41,577 bases of DNA from Candidatus Zixiibacteriota bacterium (GTDB taxonomy: Bacteria > Zixibacteria > MSB-5A5 > GN15 > FEB-12): the NCBI GenBank assembly GCA_029858555.1, contig JAOUEU010000003.1:1-41577 (forward strand), given 5' to 3'. A program made the position numbers and the translations under genes. Of this stretch, positions 8,941 through 19,876 are shown piece by piece. Within the stretch, counting starts at the first letter, position 1, and every line of letters begins with the position of its first letter. The notes under the pieces were generated by a model. It was not told the DNA's origin. It was given only the letters and a program-made list of their open reading frames with translations, and did no database searches.

Positions 8941-9903
8941 TTACGTCGCAAGTTCCTGTTTGAACTTCCTGGTCAAGGCCGGAACGATTTCAAAAGCGTC
9001 GCCGACAATGCCGTAATTGGCGATATTGAATATCGGCGCATCTTTGTCTTTGTTCACCGCCACAATCGTTCCCGAGGTTCGCATACCCACCAGATGCTGA
9101 ATCGCCCCGGAAATACCCACGGCTACATACAGCTTGGGGTTCACGGTCTTCCCGGTCTGCCCCACCTGGTGCGAGTAAGGAATCCAGCCAGCGTCGACGA
9201 TAGCTCGCGACGCGCCGAAGGCCGCCCCCAGAACGTCAGCCAATTCCCGCACTATGGGCAGGTGCTCCGGCCCCTTCATTCCGCGCCCGGCTGACACAAT
9301 GATGTCGGCCTCGGTCAGACTGACCGCGCCCGTCGCCTCGATCTTTAACTCCTTTACGACCATTTTTGATTGCAGCAGAGACGCGTCGACCGTTTCAACT
9401 ACAACCCGTCCGTCGCCGTCTTTCGACTCGGGATATATCTTGGGTCGCACCGTCACCAGAAACGGCTTGTCGCTGTTCCTGACCACGTTCGAGATTACCG
9501 AGCCGCCGTAGTGCGACCTGGCGACTACTACATCGTCGCCGTTGCGACTGACATTACTCACGTCCGAAGCCATGGGCGCGCCGTTCCTGGCCGCCAGGCG
9601 ACTGACGAGTGACTTGCCATAGAAGGTCGCTGGTCCGAGCACGAGATCCGGAGTGTGCTTCGATATCAGCGACGACAGAACGTTCACATAGATTTCATCG
9701 TTGAAGTATTTCAACTCGTGACTGGATACCGCCAGAACCTGTCCGCCGCCGCGCTGGGCCAGTTCACCGGCCAACGCCTCGGCGTTTTCGGCCAGTACGA
9801 CCGTAGTCACCTCTCCCCCCAGAGATTTGGCGACTTCAATCAACTCAAATGACGCCGGGACCAGCTTTCCGTCTTTTTGCAGGGCGATGATAAGCGTCTT
9901 CAT
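8941..9903 (-). CDS. etfA: electron transfer flavoprotein, alpha subunit
   Basis: This 320-residue protein has the usual length of EtfA. The N-terminal alpha/beta domain has the LGPATFYGKSLVSRLAAR pattern. The C-terminal FAD domain holds the family signature: VSAGRGMKGPEHL, then SHQVGQTGKTVNPKLYVAVG, then ISGAIQHLVGM and the IVAVNKDKDAPIFNIANYG end. EtfA with EtfB shuttles electrons from acyl-CoA or other dehydrogenases to the quinone pool through a membrane oxidoreductase. The partner etfB is normally adjacent, but the next gene upstream is a dus gene and no etfB is in the window. The gene has its own promoter, so it appears to be expressed as a single-gene unit. The start is the ATG at 9901-9903. 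Confidence 0.93.
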   Translation of the reverse strand: MKTLIIALQKDGKLVPASFELIEVAKSLGGEVTTVVLAENAEALAGELAQRGGGQVLAVSSHELKYFNDEIYVNVLSSLISKHTPDLVLGPATFYGKSLVSRLAARNGAPMASDVSNVSRNGDDVVVARSHYGGSVISNVVRNSDKPFLVTVRPKIYPESKDGDGRVVVETVDASLLQSKMVVKELKIEATGAVSLTEADIIVSAGRGMKGPEHLPIVRELADVLGAAFGASRAIVDAGWIPYSHQVGQTGKTVNPKLYVAVGISGAIQHLVGMRTSGTIVAVNKDKDAPIFNIANYGIVGDAFEIVPALTRKFKQELAT

Positions 9904-9941
9904 ACCAATACCTTAAACTCATGTTAGCTGAATTTCCGGTT

Positions 9942-9970
9942 AATATAAAGGCCGTCATGCCGCCTGGCAA
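9942..9970 (-). promoter_or_regulatory. sigma70-type promoter for etfA
   Basis: Read on the minus strand, TTGCCA (9965-9970) and TATATT (9942-9947) lie 17 bp apart, each five of six to consensus. Transcription would start about 30 bases before the etfA ATG. Confidence 0.65.
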
Positions 9971-10030
9971 GTCTTTCATTGAGTCTTTTTTGAAGGATTG
10001 CCTGCGGCTGTCACAGGCGCGGTGACGCGG

Positions 10031-11008
10031 CTAAGCGTCAGGCGTCGCATCCCGCAGAGCATGCAGGATCCTTTCGACATCGGCCAACGTATTCACCTGT
10101 GTCACATCCCGCCGCAACTCCGTGGCTCTTTCAAACCCTTTGAGGTAGCGAACGAGGGAGCGCCGCATCATCCTGATGCCACGCTCCTCTCCGTAAGTCT
10201 CAGCCATCAGCCGGGCGTGGAGACAAGCCAGCTCCATTCTCTCCGACAAGAGAATGTCGCCGGGCTGACGCCCCGTCTCGAGATACTCGTTAATCTGTCT
10301 GAAGATAAGCGGGCTGAGCATCGCCGCCCGCCCCACCATGACGTAATCGCAGCCGGTCTCATCTATCATGCGCCGGGCATCCTGGGCGGTGAAGACATCA
10401 CCATTGCCTATGACCGGAATGCCGACAGCTTGTTTCAGCAACTTTATGGCGGACCAGTCGGCTCGCCCGCCATACCCATCGGCCCGGCTGCGGGCATGCA
10501 GACAAACGCCGCCCACGCCGGCTCTCTGGGCAATCCGCCCTACTTCAAGGTATACCGGGCTTCTGTCATCCCAGCCGGTTCTCATCTTTATCGTGACGGG
10601 CGTTCTGCCGGCGGCCTCCACAACCGCGCGGATGATATCCTCCGTCAGGTGCAGATCCTTGAGTACGGCGGCGCCGCCATTCTTGCGCACGACTTTCTTG
10701 ACCGGACAGCCGAAATTGATGTCGATCAAATCGGGATGAAACTGTTCGACAACAACTCCGGCGGCCTGACCCATTACTTCCGGCTTAGCACCAAACAATT
10801 GTATCCCAATCGGTTGCTCATCCGGCTTGAATTCCATCATGGTCAGGGTCTTACGTTGGTTGCGAATAATACCCTCCGAGGAGACCATTTCAGTATAGGT
10901 CAGAGCGGCTCCCGATCTTATCGCCAGGACTCGGAACGGACGGTTGGAAACCCCCGCCAGGGGCGCTAAAACAGCTCTTCCTTTCAAGTTTAAGTTTCCT
11001 ATTGGCAT
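10031..11008 (-). CDS. dusB: tRNA-dihydrouridine synthase, DusB type
   Basis: This 325-residue protein has typical DusB length. It reduces specific uridines in tRNA to dihydrouridine using FMN and NAD(P)H. The TIM barrel starts with GRAVLAPLAGVSNRPFRVLA. It contains the catalytic-loop motif INFGCPVKKVVRKNGGAAVL with the active-site Cys in GCP, then PVTIKMRTGWDD, CLHARSRADGYGG, and PVIGNGDVF followed by the phosphate-binding GCDYVMVGRAA. The usual catalytic neighbourhood reads VRKNGGAAVL here rather than the more common KxxGSALL, a small variation. The ATG at 11006-11008 is the only good start. It lies between a divergent FHA gene and etfA and appears monocistronic. Confidence 0.92.
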   Translation of the reverse strand: MPIGNLNLKGRAVLAPLAGVSNRPFRVLAIRSGAALTYTEMVSSEGIIRNQRKTLTMMEFKPDEQPIGIQLFGAKPEVMGQAAGVVVEQFHPDLIDINFGCPVKKVVRKNGGAAVLKDLHLTEDIIRAVVEAAGRTPVTIKMRTGWDDRSPVYLEVGRIAQRAGVGGVCLHARSRADGYGGRADWSAIKLLKQAVGIPVIGNGDVFTAQDARRMIDETGCDYVMVGRAAMLSPLIFRQINEYLETGRQPGDILLSERMELACLHARLMAETYGEERGIRMMRRSLVRYLKGFERATELRRDVTQVNTLADVERILHALRDATPDA

Positions 11009-11070
11009 GCCGATAAAATAACAGAACTGGCCTTTCGCAACAAGATTTGGACATAGAAAAAAACGGAGGT

Positions 11071-11099
11071 TTGAAGTCGGGTTTGTTGTCTGTTAAAAT
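11071..11099 (+). promoter_or_regulatory. promoter for the FHA-phosphoesterase-kinase operon
   Basis: TTGAAG (11071-11076) and TAAAAT (11094-11099) are 17 bp apart, with an extended -10 TGT directly before the second box. The AAAGGA ribosome site is at 11121-11126, ahead of the ATG at 11134. Confidence 0.55.
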
Positions 11100-11133
11100 T
11101 GCCTTTTTACAAATATTTTGAAAGGACCCTCTT

Positions 11134-11826
11134 ATGCCCGAAATTATCGTCAAATATGATGACAAGGTCATTGAGAGAATTGTCACGGAAAAAAAGCGGA
11201 TTACCATCGGACGCACCAACGATAATGATATCGTCTTAGAAAACCGCGGGGTATCAAGAAAGCATGCCCTTATCGAATTCAATAACAACGCTGCCGTCGT
11301 AATCGACAACGAGTCCCTGAACGGCACCTTCGTCAATAATCGAAAGATTACGGAGGAAGTACTGCGCAACGATGACACCATCACGATCGGCAAGTATTCG
11401 CTCGTGTACCGCTCCGAGGCTTCACAGGATCACGACGGTGCCGCCAATTTCGACGGGACAATGGTGCTCAATACAAAAAAACAGAAGAAATTGCTGGAAA
11501 ACGACAAAGTTGAGCGACAGATCGTCGGCAAGTATGGCGGATCGGTCCTCGTGGGCGAAGAAAACGCGGAATTCTCGGAATTCCACCTCGATCGCGACGT
11601 CGTCACAATCGGCAAGGCCAAATTCGTTCACGTAAAGGCCAAGGGATTCTGGATTTCCGGCATCCAGGCCAAGATAGTAAAGGAGAACCACTGCTATTCG
11701 TTGGTCAACCTCGGCCGCAGTGGAAAAACCAGGGTGAACGGTGAGGAGATCAGCAATTACGTTCTGAAGAATGGTGACCTGATTACGGTCGGTAACAGCA
11801 CCTTTAAGTTTATCGAAGGGAAGTAA
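11134..11826 (+). CDS. double FHA-domain protein
   Basis: FHA domains bind phosphothreonine peptides. This 230-residue protein has no signal peptide and appears cytosolic. The first FHA domain (about residues 20-90) has all the expected contacts: ITIGR, SRKHALIEF and NGTFVNN. The second (about 145-228) keeps the fold, with VTIGK at the start and GKTRVNGEEI and LITVGNSTFKF at the end. However, its SxxH-like motif reads WISGIQA, so phosphopeptide binding may be lost. It is the first gene of a three-gene unit, 3 bp before a phosphoesterase, which is 12 bp before a Ser/Thr kinase. A role as a reader of that kinase's phosphorylation is likely but inferred. Confidence 0.88.
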   Translation: MPEIIVKYDDKVIERIVTEKKRITIGRTNDNDIVLENRGVSRKHALIEFNNNAAVVIDNESLNGTFVNNRKITEEVLRNDDTITIGKYSLVYRSEASQDHDGAANFDGTMVLNTKKQKKLLENDKVERQIVGKYGGSVLVGEENAEFSEFHLDRDVVTIGKAKFVHVKAKGFWISGIQAKIVKENHCYSLVNLGRSGKTRVNGEEISNYVLKNGDLITVGNSTFKFIEGK

Positions 11827-11829
11827 TGC

Positions 11830-12558
11830 ATGCGAGTGGCTTTAATTTCGGACATCCACGCTAATCTGGAAGCCCTGACCGCGGTAATAGAGAATATCGC
11901 CGACCAAAACATAGAGAGAATTTTATGCCTCGGTGACGTCATCGGGTACGGCAGCGATCCCTCCCCGTGCCTCGAACTGGTGAACAGGACATGCGACGTG
12001 AAACTGATGGGTAATCATGAATATGCGGCTCTGGGAATGTTGTCCAGTGAGTACTATCATGATGATGCCAAAAAATCGGCCGAATGGACACACCAGTGCC
12101 TCACCGATTACGATTTGTCCATCATTTCCACCTTCGAGATGGATCATACGTTTGAAGAGCTATATCTCGTTCATGCTTCTCCTCACGAACCGCAAAGGTG
12201 GCACTATATTCTGCAGCCCGAGATGGCTCAGCAGGCCTTTCAACACTTCAACACCGGTCTCTGCTTTTTTGGACATTCCCACCTGCCGATGATTTTCGTC
12301 GAGTCGCCCGGGCGGCTGCCGCGCATCAAGGCAGGTCATGACTTTGTACCCGATCGCGACAACCGCTATCTGATCAATGTGGGTTCGGTGGGCCAGCCCC
12401 GTGACGCCGACCCCCGAGCCTGCTATACCATTTTTGACCTTGAGCAGTACGACGTCACCTTTGTCCGGGTCCCGTACGACATCGAGGCAGCTCAACGAAA
12501 AATGGAAAAAGCGAAACTACCGAAGATGCTTATAGAACGACTCTCCGTAGGGAGATGA
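11830..12558 (+). CDS. calcineurin-like metallophosphoesterase
   Basis: All metal-binding blocks of the metallophosphatase fold are present in this 242-residue protein: ALISDIHANLEAL, CLGDVIGYGSDP, LMGNHEYA, FFGHSHLP and INVGSVGQPRD. This is the Metallophos_2 (PF12850-like) subgroup related to diadenosine tetraphosphatases and YfcE phosphodiesterases. The substrate cannot be read from the sequence; phosphoprotein, nucleotide or diester substrates are all possible. It lies between the FHA gene and a Ser/Thr kinase and could oppose the kinase, but this is only contextual. The start ATG is at 11830-11832. Confidence 0.88.
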   Translation: MRVALISDIHANLEALTAVIENIADQNIERILCLGDVIGYGSDPSPCLELVNRTCDVKLMGNHEYAALGMLSSEYYHDDAKKSAEWTHQCLTDYDLSIISTFEMDHTFEELYLVHASPHEPQRWHYILQPEMAQQAFQHFNTGLCFFGHSHLPMIFVESPGRLPRIKAGHDFVPDRDNRYLINVGSVGQPRDADPRACYTIFDLEQYDVTFVRVPYDIEAAQRKMEKAKLPKMLIERLSVGR

Positions 12559-12570
12559 GGAAAGATCATT

Positions 12571-15072
<2,502 letters not shown>

Positions 15073-15101
15073 ACGCTGTCACTCGAATTGTGCCCCTGAA
15101 A

Positions 15102-15131
15102 AAGGCCGCTGCCTGCCCCGGCAGCGGCCTT
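15102..15131. terminator. bidirectional terminator between the kinase and the pur/feo gene run
   Basis: A 12-bp perfect stem (15102-15113 with 15120-15131) encloses the loop TGCCCC. The minus-strand side is followed by TTTTTC, so the hairpin ends the long minus-strand gene run best; it may also end the kinase transcript. Confidence 0.85.
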
Positions 15132-15177
15132 GCTGTTGCTTGCCCTCTCCAGCCCGAGAAACCCCGTTGATGACTGT

Positions 15178-15636
15178 CTATGGCTCTTCCTGGTCGTCTG
15201 TCTGGGAGAGTATCTCCTCCGCCAGCGACAGGGCCACCCCCGAAAGCATCACCTCGACTCCCAGGCGCGTAAAATCCGATGAAATCAAATCGCGGTTGAT
15301 GGAGGCATACAAAGAACACGAAGCGCCTCTTTCGACAACCAGGCCGGAAAGCTTCTTCCCGGTCTCGGAAACGAATGTCACCTCGCCGAGTTCGTCGGAG
15401 ACAACGTAGCCGGTGCAATTATGAAGCTGCAGATGCGAATTGCCGGTATAGACGACGACAAGCATCCCGCGCGTCTTGCCCAGCGTAGCCTCCGGGAAAA
15501 GCTCCAGCACCAGGTTTCGCCTCTCCTCGGCGTTGGCCACTTTTAGACGGTAATGATCCTTGTGGAAGGACACGCTGGCGGCGCCGAGTATAGCACCGAT
15601 TTTGTCGATATCATCTTTACTGAAGCCTGTACTCAT
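15178..15636 (-). CDS. conserved-looking protein of unknown function
   Basis: This is a 152-residue soluble protein with no signal peptide, membrane segment or motif that I recognise. It begins MSTGFSKDDIDKIGAILG and contains a beta-rich middle (MLVVVYTGNSHLQLHNCTG, DELGEVTFVSETGKKLSG). An upstream GTG at 15646-15648 would add four residues but has no ribosome site, so the ATG at 15634-15636 is preferred. It lies 26 bp after tatA and ends before the terminator, so it is probably the last gene of the long operon. Function is unknown. Confidence 0.6.
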   Translation of the reverse strand: MSTGFSKDDIDKIGAILGAASVSFHKDHYRLKVANAEERRNLVLELFPEATLGKTRGMLVVVYTGNSHLQLHNCTGYVVSDELGEVTFVSETGKKLSGLVVERGASCSLYASINRDLISSDFTRLGVEVMLSGVALSLAEEILSQTDDQEEP

Positions 15637-15662
15637 GTTCCAGCCCACCGAAAAGAAAACGA

Positions 15663-15890
15663 TTATTTGCTGTTCTCGCTTTTCTTTTCTTCCTTCTGCG
15701 GCGGCTTCGCCGCCTCATCGTCCAGCTTCACCGAACCCTTAATCTCGTCGGTGGTGTCCTTCATGGCCTTCTTGAATTCCTTGATTCCCTTCCCCATGCC
15801 CTGAGCGATTTCCGGCAGTCTTTTGGCGCCGAACAGCAGCAGGATGGCCAGAAACACCAGCAACAATTCCCACGGACCCAGGCCAAACAT
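15663..15890 (-). CDS. tatA: Sec-independent protein translocase TatA/E
   Basis: The whole 75-residue protein fits TatA: a short periplasmic start, one membrane helix (ELLLVFLAILLLFGAKRLP) with the FG hinge, the amphipathic helix (PEIAQGMGKGIKEFKKA), and a charged tail rich in Lys, Glu and Asp. TatA oligomers form the passage for folded proteins carrying twin-arginine signals. No tatB or tatC is in the window. AGGAGG just upstream of the ATG (15888-15890) is a strong ribosome site. It follows a DUF4321-like gene by 27 bp. Confidence 0.92.
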   Translation of the reverse strand: MFGLGPWELLLVFLAILLLFGAKRLPEIAQGMGKGIKEFKKAMKDTTDEIKGSVKLDDEAAKPPQKEEKKSENSK

Positions 15891-15917
15891 ATGAAAACCT
15901 CCTAGATTTGGTCTAAA

Positions 15918-16184
15918 CTACAGGTACCACCATCTAAAATAGATTATGACCAGCAGTACCACCATCATCGACATGAAATTGATCTTCAACTTCAGACCAA
16001 ACGTGAATGCAATCGAGAAAAAATCCACCTTGACCGTGTCGAAGCCAATCTCGATTGTCTTTGTAAAAACCGTCTTTGCCGCTCCGGGCGGCAAAAAAGT
16101 CCCTATAATATCTCCAATCAACCCGCCGATTACTGCTCCCAGCAACAGGGCCACAATAATAAATGTCAACTCACGCTTTTTCAA
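15918..16184 (-). CDS. small membrane protein, DUF4321-like
   Basis: This 88-residue protein has two clear membrane segments: residues of about 6-30 ([20 protein letters not shown]) and about 68-86 ([19 protein letters not shown]). The glycine pattern and size resemble the DUF4321 family; my confidence in the family name is moderate. The start is a TTG (16182-16184) that overlaps the purQ stop by 3 bp (TTGA) and has GGCAGGAC just upstream. This indicates translational coupling to purQ. The function is unknown. Confidence 0.7.
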   Translation of the reverse strand: MKKRELTFIIVALLLGAVIGGLIGDIIGTFLPPGAAKTVFTKTIEIGFDTVKVDFFSIAFTFGLKLKINFMSMMVVLLVIIYFRWWYL

Positions 16185-16894
16185 GTCCTGCCCGCCGTCA
16201 CCGTCGAAGAAAACGATGCCCGCACCGACTCAAACACGCGCAGCCCGTCGGCCGAGCCCAAAATAGGCTCGACCGATCGCTCCGGGTGCGGCATCATTCC
16301 CAGAATGTTTCCCTGCTCGTTGGTTATTCCCGCTATGTTGTTCAACGAACCATTAGGATTGGCCTGCCGTGTCGCCTCGCCCGCCGCGTCGACATAGCGG
16401 AAAACAACCTGACCGTTATCCTCCAGCCTCTTGATATCATCATCAAAATGGTAATAGTTCCCCTCGTTGTGGGCAATCGGAATTTTCAGTATCTCACCGC
16501 GCGAGCAGGCGCGAGTGAATATACTCGAACTCGTCTCTACCCGCAACCGGACGAATTTGCAGCTGAACCGAAGGTGCTCATTGCGCATCAGGGCACCGGG
16601 CAACAGACCGCACTCGGTCAGAACCTGAAAACCGTTACAGATGCCCATCACGATGCCGCCGCTCGCCGCAAATTTCAACACTTTATTCATTATCGGCGAG
16701 AACTTGGCGATGGCACCGGCCCGCAGATAATCCCCGTATGAAAAACCGCCCGGCAAAACAATGGCATCACAACCCAAAAGGTCCTCCGACTTATGCCAGA
16801 GAAATTCCACTTCCTCCTTGAGGATGAATTTCAGCGCCGCGTAAGCGTCATAATCACAATTGGACCCGGGAAAGGTCACGACACCGAATTTCAT
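16181..16894 (-). CDS. purQ: phosphoribosylformylglycinamidine synthase subunit PurQ (glutaminase)
   Basis: PurQ supplies ammonia from glutamine to the PurL-PurS complex in step four of purine synthesis. The 237-residue protein has the class I glutamine amidotransferase triad: nucleophile Cys86 in [10 protein letters not shown], His203 and Glu205 in [11 protein letters not shown]. The N-terminus [16 protein letters not shown] and [20 protein letters not shown] are PurQ-specific. Its ATG overlaps the purS stop by 4 bp (ATGA). The large subunit purL is not in the window. Confidence 0.96.
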   Translation of the reverse strand: MKFGVVTFPGSNCDYDAYAALKFILKEEVEFLWHKSEDLLGCDAIVLPGGFSYGDYLRAGAIAKFSPIMNKVLKFAASGGIVMGICNGFQVLTECGLLPGALMRNEHLRFSCKFVRLRVETSSSIFTRACSRGEILKIPIAHNEGNYYHFDDDIKRLEDNGQVVFRYVDAAGEATRQANPNGSLNNIAGITNEQGNILGMMPHPERSVEPILGSADGLRVFESVRASFSSTVTAGRT

Positions 16895-17142
16895 TTGGTC
16901 CTTTCCACCGTATACCGCTCGATCACCGGATTAGCCAGCAGCTTGGCGCAAACCTCTTCGATCTTCCGGTCAATATCGCCGCTGTCACTTTTTATTTCCA
17001 GCTCGAAAAAGCGCCCCGTGCGCACCGATGCGAATTCGTCGTAGCCCATCTGAGTTAGGGCCTTGTGAATCGTCACCCCCTGAGGGTCAAGAACACCGTC
17101 CTTCAACCTCACATAGACCACTGCTCTACTGTTCTGACTCAT
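16891..17142 (-). CDS. purS: phosphoribosylformylglycinamidine synthase subunit PurS
   Basis: An 83-residue protein typical of PurS, the small dimeric bridge between PurQ and PurL. It has the [21 protein letters not shown] pattern and the C-terminal [18 protein letters not shown]. The gene lies between pssA (17-bp overlap) and purQ (4-bp overlap). The start is the ATG at 17140-17142. Confidence 0.94.
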   Translation of the reverse strand: MSQNSRAVVYVRLKDGVLDPQGVTIHKALTQMGYDEFASVRTGRFFELEIKSDSGDIDRKIEEVCAKLLANPVIERYTVERTK

Positions 17143-17893
17143 CGATAATATCCTTATCCGTTCTGCGCCGCCGATAACCGCGCCCTGTCACCTTACCCAC
17201 TCCTACGTGGAACAAACGGTAAAGTTCTCTGACGATACCATACAATATATATAATGACACTATCGGAAACAATAAGAGTCTGGGTTTGAAAATTACGGCC
17301 GGGATTATCGCCAGGAGTATGAGCAGCTTGATCCGGCTCTGGCGGGACTCGAATCGATCCGGAAATATCTCGTACTCGATCTGTGAAACCATCAGGAGGG
17401 CCAGCACTACGATCATGGAAACAAACAGCTCCGCATGCTCCAGCCGACCCCACACCTTGTACGAAAATATGATATAGGTCACCAGGGCAAAGGCCGCCAC
17501 CGGCACCGGCAGGCCGAGAAACTCCTTTTTTTCTTCGGTGTCCGCCAAAACATTGAAACGAGCCAGCCGGTAGGACGCGGCCATGATGAAGACTATGGCG
17601 ATAATCCAACCCCAGCGCCCCAGGGTGTTCAGCCTGATAGCATGGACAATTACGGCCGGGGCCACGCCGAACGAAAGGAAATCAGCCAGCGAGTCCAACT
17701 CAATCCCGAACTGACTGGAGCCGCCGCTCAGGCGGGCAACTTTGCCGTCCAGAACATCCAGAAAGCCGGCCAGGATGATAAACCAGCAGGCGGTCGTTAT
17801 GTGACCCTCGAAAGCCGACAATATCGCCAGGAAGCCACAGACGACATTACCCATGGTGAACGTGCCCGGGAAGATACCCCTATATCTGGACAT
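17126..17893 (-). CDS. pssA: CDP-diacylglycerol-serine O-phosphatidyltransferase
   Basis: This enzyme joins CDP-diacylglycerol and serine to make phosphatidylserine. The 255-residue integral membrane protein has many hydrophobic helices. The CDP-alcohol phosphatidyltransferase motif is complete: DG at 49-50, AR at 53-54, Gly63, Asp67 and Asp71, in the DG-x2-AR-x8-G-x3-D-x3-D spacing. The tail is polar and basic. It overlaps psd by 14 bp upstream and purS by 17 bp downstream. The pssA and psd pair gives the two steps to phosphatidylethanolamine. Confidence 0.93.
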   Translation of the reverse strand: MSRYRGIFPGTFTMGNVVCGFLAILSAFEGHITTACWFIILAGFLDVLDGKVARLSGGSSQFGIELDSLADFLSFGVAPAVIVHAIRLNTLGRWGWIIAIVFIMAASYRLARFNVLADTEEKKEFLGLPVPVAAFALVTYIIFSYKVWGRLEHAELFVSMIVVLALLMVSQIEYEIFPDRFESRQSRIKLLILLAIIPAVIFKPRLLLFPIVSLYILYGIVRELYRLFHVGVGKVTGRGYRRRRTDKDIIDESEQ

Positions 17894-18584
17894 GACCCTC
17901 CTCGGTCGCTTCGTGACTTTCGCTGTCAGCGGGACTACCCTTCAAGTAGCCTATAATCGTTTGGCCGCCGAGAACGTGTTCTCCCTGCTTGACCCTGATC
18001 TCGCTGGCCGCCGGTACGATCAAGTCCGCTCGCGACCCGAATCTAATCATGCCGAACCTGTCGCCCGCCGAAACCTTGGCCCCGTGCGTCAACCTGCAGA
18101 CAATGCGGCGGGCAATCAGCCCGGCAATTTGTTTGACGACGATTTTCTCCCCCCCCGATGTCACGATACCAATTTCGGTCTGCTCGTTTACCTCCGACGC
18201 CTTATCCACATACGCGGCCAGGAATTTCCCGGGATTGTACCTGACATATTCCACCGTACCCGCGGCCGGAATACGATTGACGTGGACATCGAAGATGGAC
18301 AGAAAGATGGAGACCTTGAGGGCCTTGCCGCCGGTGTAAGGATGGTGTTCGAGACTGTCGATTGACACGATCCGTCCATCGGCCGGGGCTAAAAGAATAT
18401 TCGGGCCCCGCGTGAAACTGCGCGGCGGGTCCCGGAAAAAGAAGGTTGTGAAGACCGTCAGGACGGCCGTAATCAAGGTGAACGCAAAAAGCCAGCGGCT
18501 GTCCATCCGGGTTGCCAGGACTATCAGCAGAACCGTCAGGACGAGCCCAACTGCAATAAACGGGATTCCCTCGCGTGCAATCAT
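17880..18584 (-). CDS. psd: phosphatidylserine decarboxylase (short, archaeal-type form)
   Basis: This enzyme decarboxylates phosphatidylserine to phosphatidylethanolamine and carries a pyruvoyl group made by self-cleavage. The 234-residue protein is of the short class. It has an N-terminal membrane region (residues of about 8-50), then APADGRIVSID, FLSIFDVHVNRIP, and the cleavage motif RFGSRADLIVP with Ser184 as the residue that becomes pyruvoyl. It overlaps purB by 4 bp and pssA by 14 bp. The start is the ATG at 18582-18584. Confidence 0.94.
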   Translation of the reverse strand: MIAREGIPFIAVGLVLTVLLIVLATRMDSRWLFAFTLITAVLTVFTTFFFRDPPRSFTRGPNILLAPADGRIVSIDSLEHHPYTGGKALKVSIFLSIFDVHVNRIPAAGTVEYVRYNPGKFLAAYVDKASEVNEQTEIGIVTSGGEKIVVKQIAGLIARRIVCRLTHGAKVSAGDRFGMIRFGSRADLIVPAASEIRVKQGEHVLGGQTIIGYLKGSPADSESHEATEEGHVQI

Positions 18585-19876
18585 TTTCCAAACACCCGCT
18601 CGAAGACCTTATCCACGTTCCGCGTGTAATAGCTTAACTCAAAACAACTGTCGATATCTTTCTCGGACAGATAAGCGCGAATGTCCCGGTCCCTCTTAAC
18701 CAGCTCCCGGAACGAGCCCCTGCCTTCAGCCGCCGCCAGCCCGTGGCGCTGTACCATGCCGTAAGCTTTCTCGCGCGAACCCACGGGCCCGGTCAATTTC
18801 AGCAGCAGGCGTTGCGAGAATACCAGCCCCCCGCGGTAGTATATGTTGTCCAGCATCCGCTTTTCGTTGACTACCAGGTTTTGCAGGACGGTGGCAAATT
18901 TCTCGAGAGCGTAGTCGGTGATTATGGCGGCGTCGGGAATTATCACGCGCTCTACCGACGAGTGGGCGATATCCCGCTCGTGCCACAGCGGTATGTTCTC
19001 CATCGCCGAAACAGCGTAACCCCGGACCAGCCGGGCGATGCCCGTTATCCGCTCCGCCGTGATCGGGTTTTTCTTGTGCGGCATGGCCGAGGAGCCTTTC
19101 TGACCTTTGGCAAATCCTTCCGCCATCTCGCCGACCTCGGTGCGCTGCAGGTTGCGAATCTCGGTGGCGAACTTCTCCAGAGACGACGTCAAAAGAGCCA
19201 GCGCCGAGATATAGTGAGCGTGCCGGTCACGCTGCAGAACTTGCGTTGATACTTTGGCAGGTTGAAGGCCCAGCGTCCGGCAGACCGCCGCCTCCACCCG
19301 CGGGTCCAGGTTGGCAAAATTGCCCACCGCTCCGGACAACTTGCCCACTGATATCGCCCGGGTAGCCTCTTTAAACCGCTCGCGGGCCCTCTCAAGCTCG
19401 GTGAACCAGACGGCGAACTTCAGGCCCAGTGTCATCGGCTCCGCCAGCACGCCGTGTGTCCGTCCCATACACGGGGTCGCCCTGTACTTCAGGGCCAGTC
19501 TGCGAATCTGTTTTAGAACCACCGCGATTTTTTTGTCAATAATCGCCGCGGCCCGTTTCATCAGCAGTGACAGCGACGTATCCAATACGTCAGACGACGT
19601 CATACCGTAGTGCAGGTACCGGGCATCATCGCCGACAAACTCGGCCACCGACGTCAGAAAGGCGATGACGTCATGATTAACCTCGGCTTCGATCTCGTTT
19701 ATGCGCTTCACATCGAAGCGAGCTTTTTTCTCAATGGTCTTGAAAGCCTGTGCCGGAATGATTTTGTACCGGGCCATTGCCCGGGCCGCCTCGATTTCCA
19801 CTTTCAGCCAGGTTTCAAAGCGACTCTCCTCCGTCCACAGTGCGCCCATCTCCGGCAACGTGTATCTTGTAATCAT
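18581..19876 (-). CDS. purB: adenylosuccinate lyase
   Basis: PurB cleaves SAICAR in the main purine pathway and adenylosuccinate in AMP synthesis. The 431-residue protein has family length. It contains MTSSDVLDTSLSLLM, the GRTHGVLAEPMTLGLKFAVW block with the histidine of the catalytic set, and the fumarate-lyase signature GSSAMPHKKNPITAERI with Ser262/Ser263. The start is the ATG at 19874-19876, which shares one base with the transaldolase stop. The gene sits two cistrons before purS and purQ, with pssA and psd between. Confidence 0.96.
   Translation of the reverse strand: MITRYTLPEMGALWTEESRFETWLKVEIEAARAMARYKIIPAQAFKTIEKKARFDVKRINEIEAEVNHDVIAFLTSVAEFVGDDARYLHYGMTSSDVLDTSLSLLMKRAAAIIDKKIAVVLKQIRRLALKYRATPCMGRTHGVLAEPMTLGLKFAVWFTELERARERFKEATRAISVGKLSGAVGNFANLDPRVEAAVCRTLGLQPAKVSTQVLQRDRHAHYISALALLTSSLEKFATEIRNLQRTEVGEMAEGFAKGQKGSSAMPHKKNPITAERITGIARLVRGYAVSAMENIPLWHERDIAHSSVERVIIPDAAIITDYALEKFATVLQNLVVNEKRMLDNIYYRGGLVFSQRLLLKLTGPVGSREKAYGMVQRHGLAAAEGRGSFRELVKRDRDIRAYLSEKDIDSCFELSYYTRNVDKVFERVFGK

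Noticed and set aside
10000-10030. GCCTG/CAGGC inverted repeat after dusB as a terminator
   Set aside because: The stem is only five base pairs and is not followed by a T-run on the minus strand.
9998-10969. 323-codon open frame on the plus strand opposite dusB
   Set aside because: It is antisense to a clear DusB gene, has no recognisable domain and arises from GC-rich codon use.
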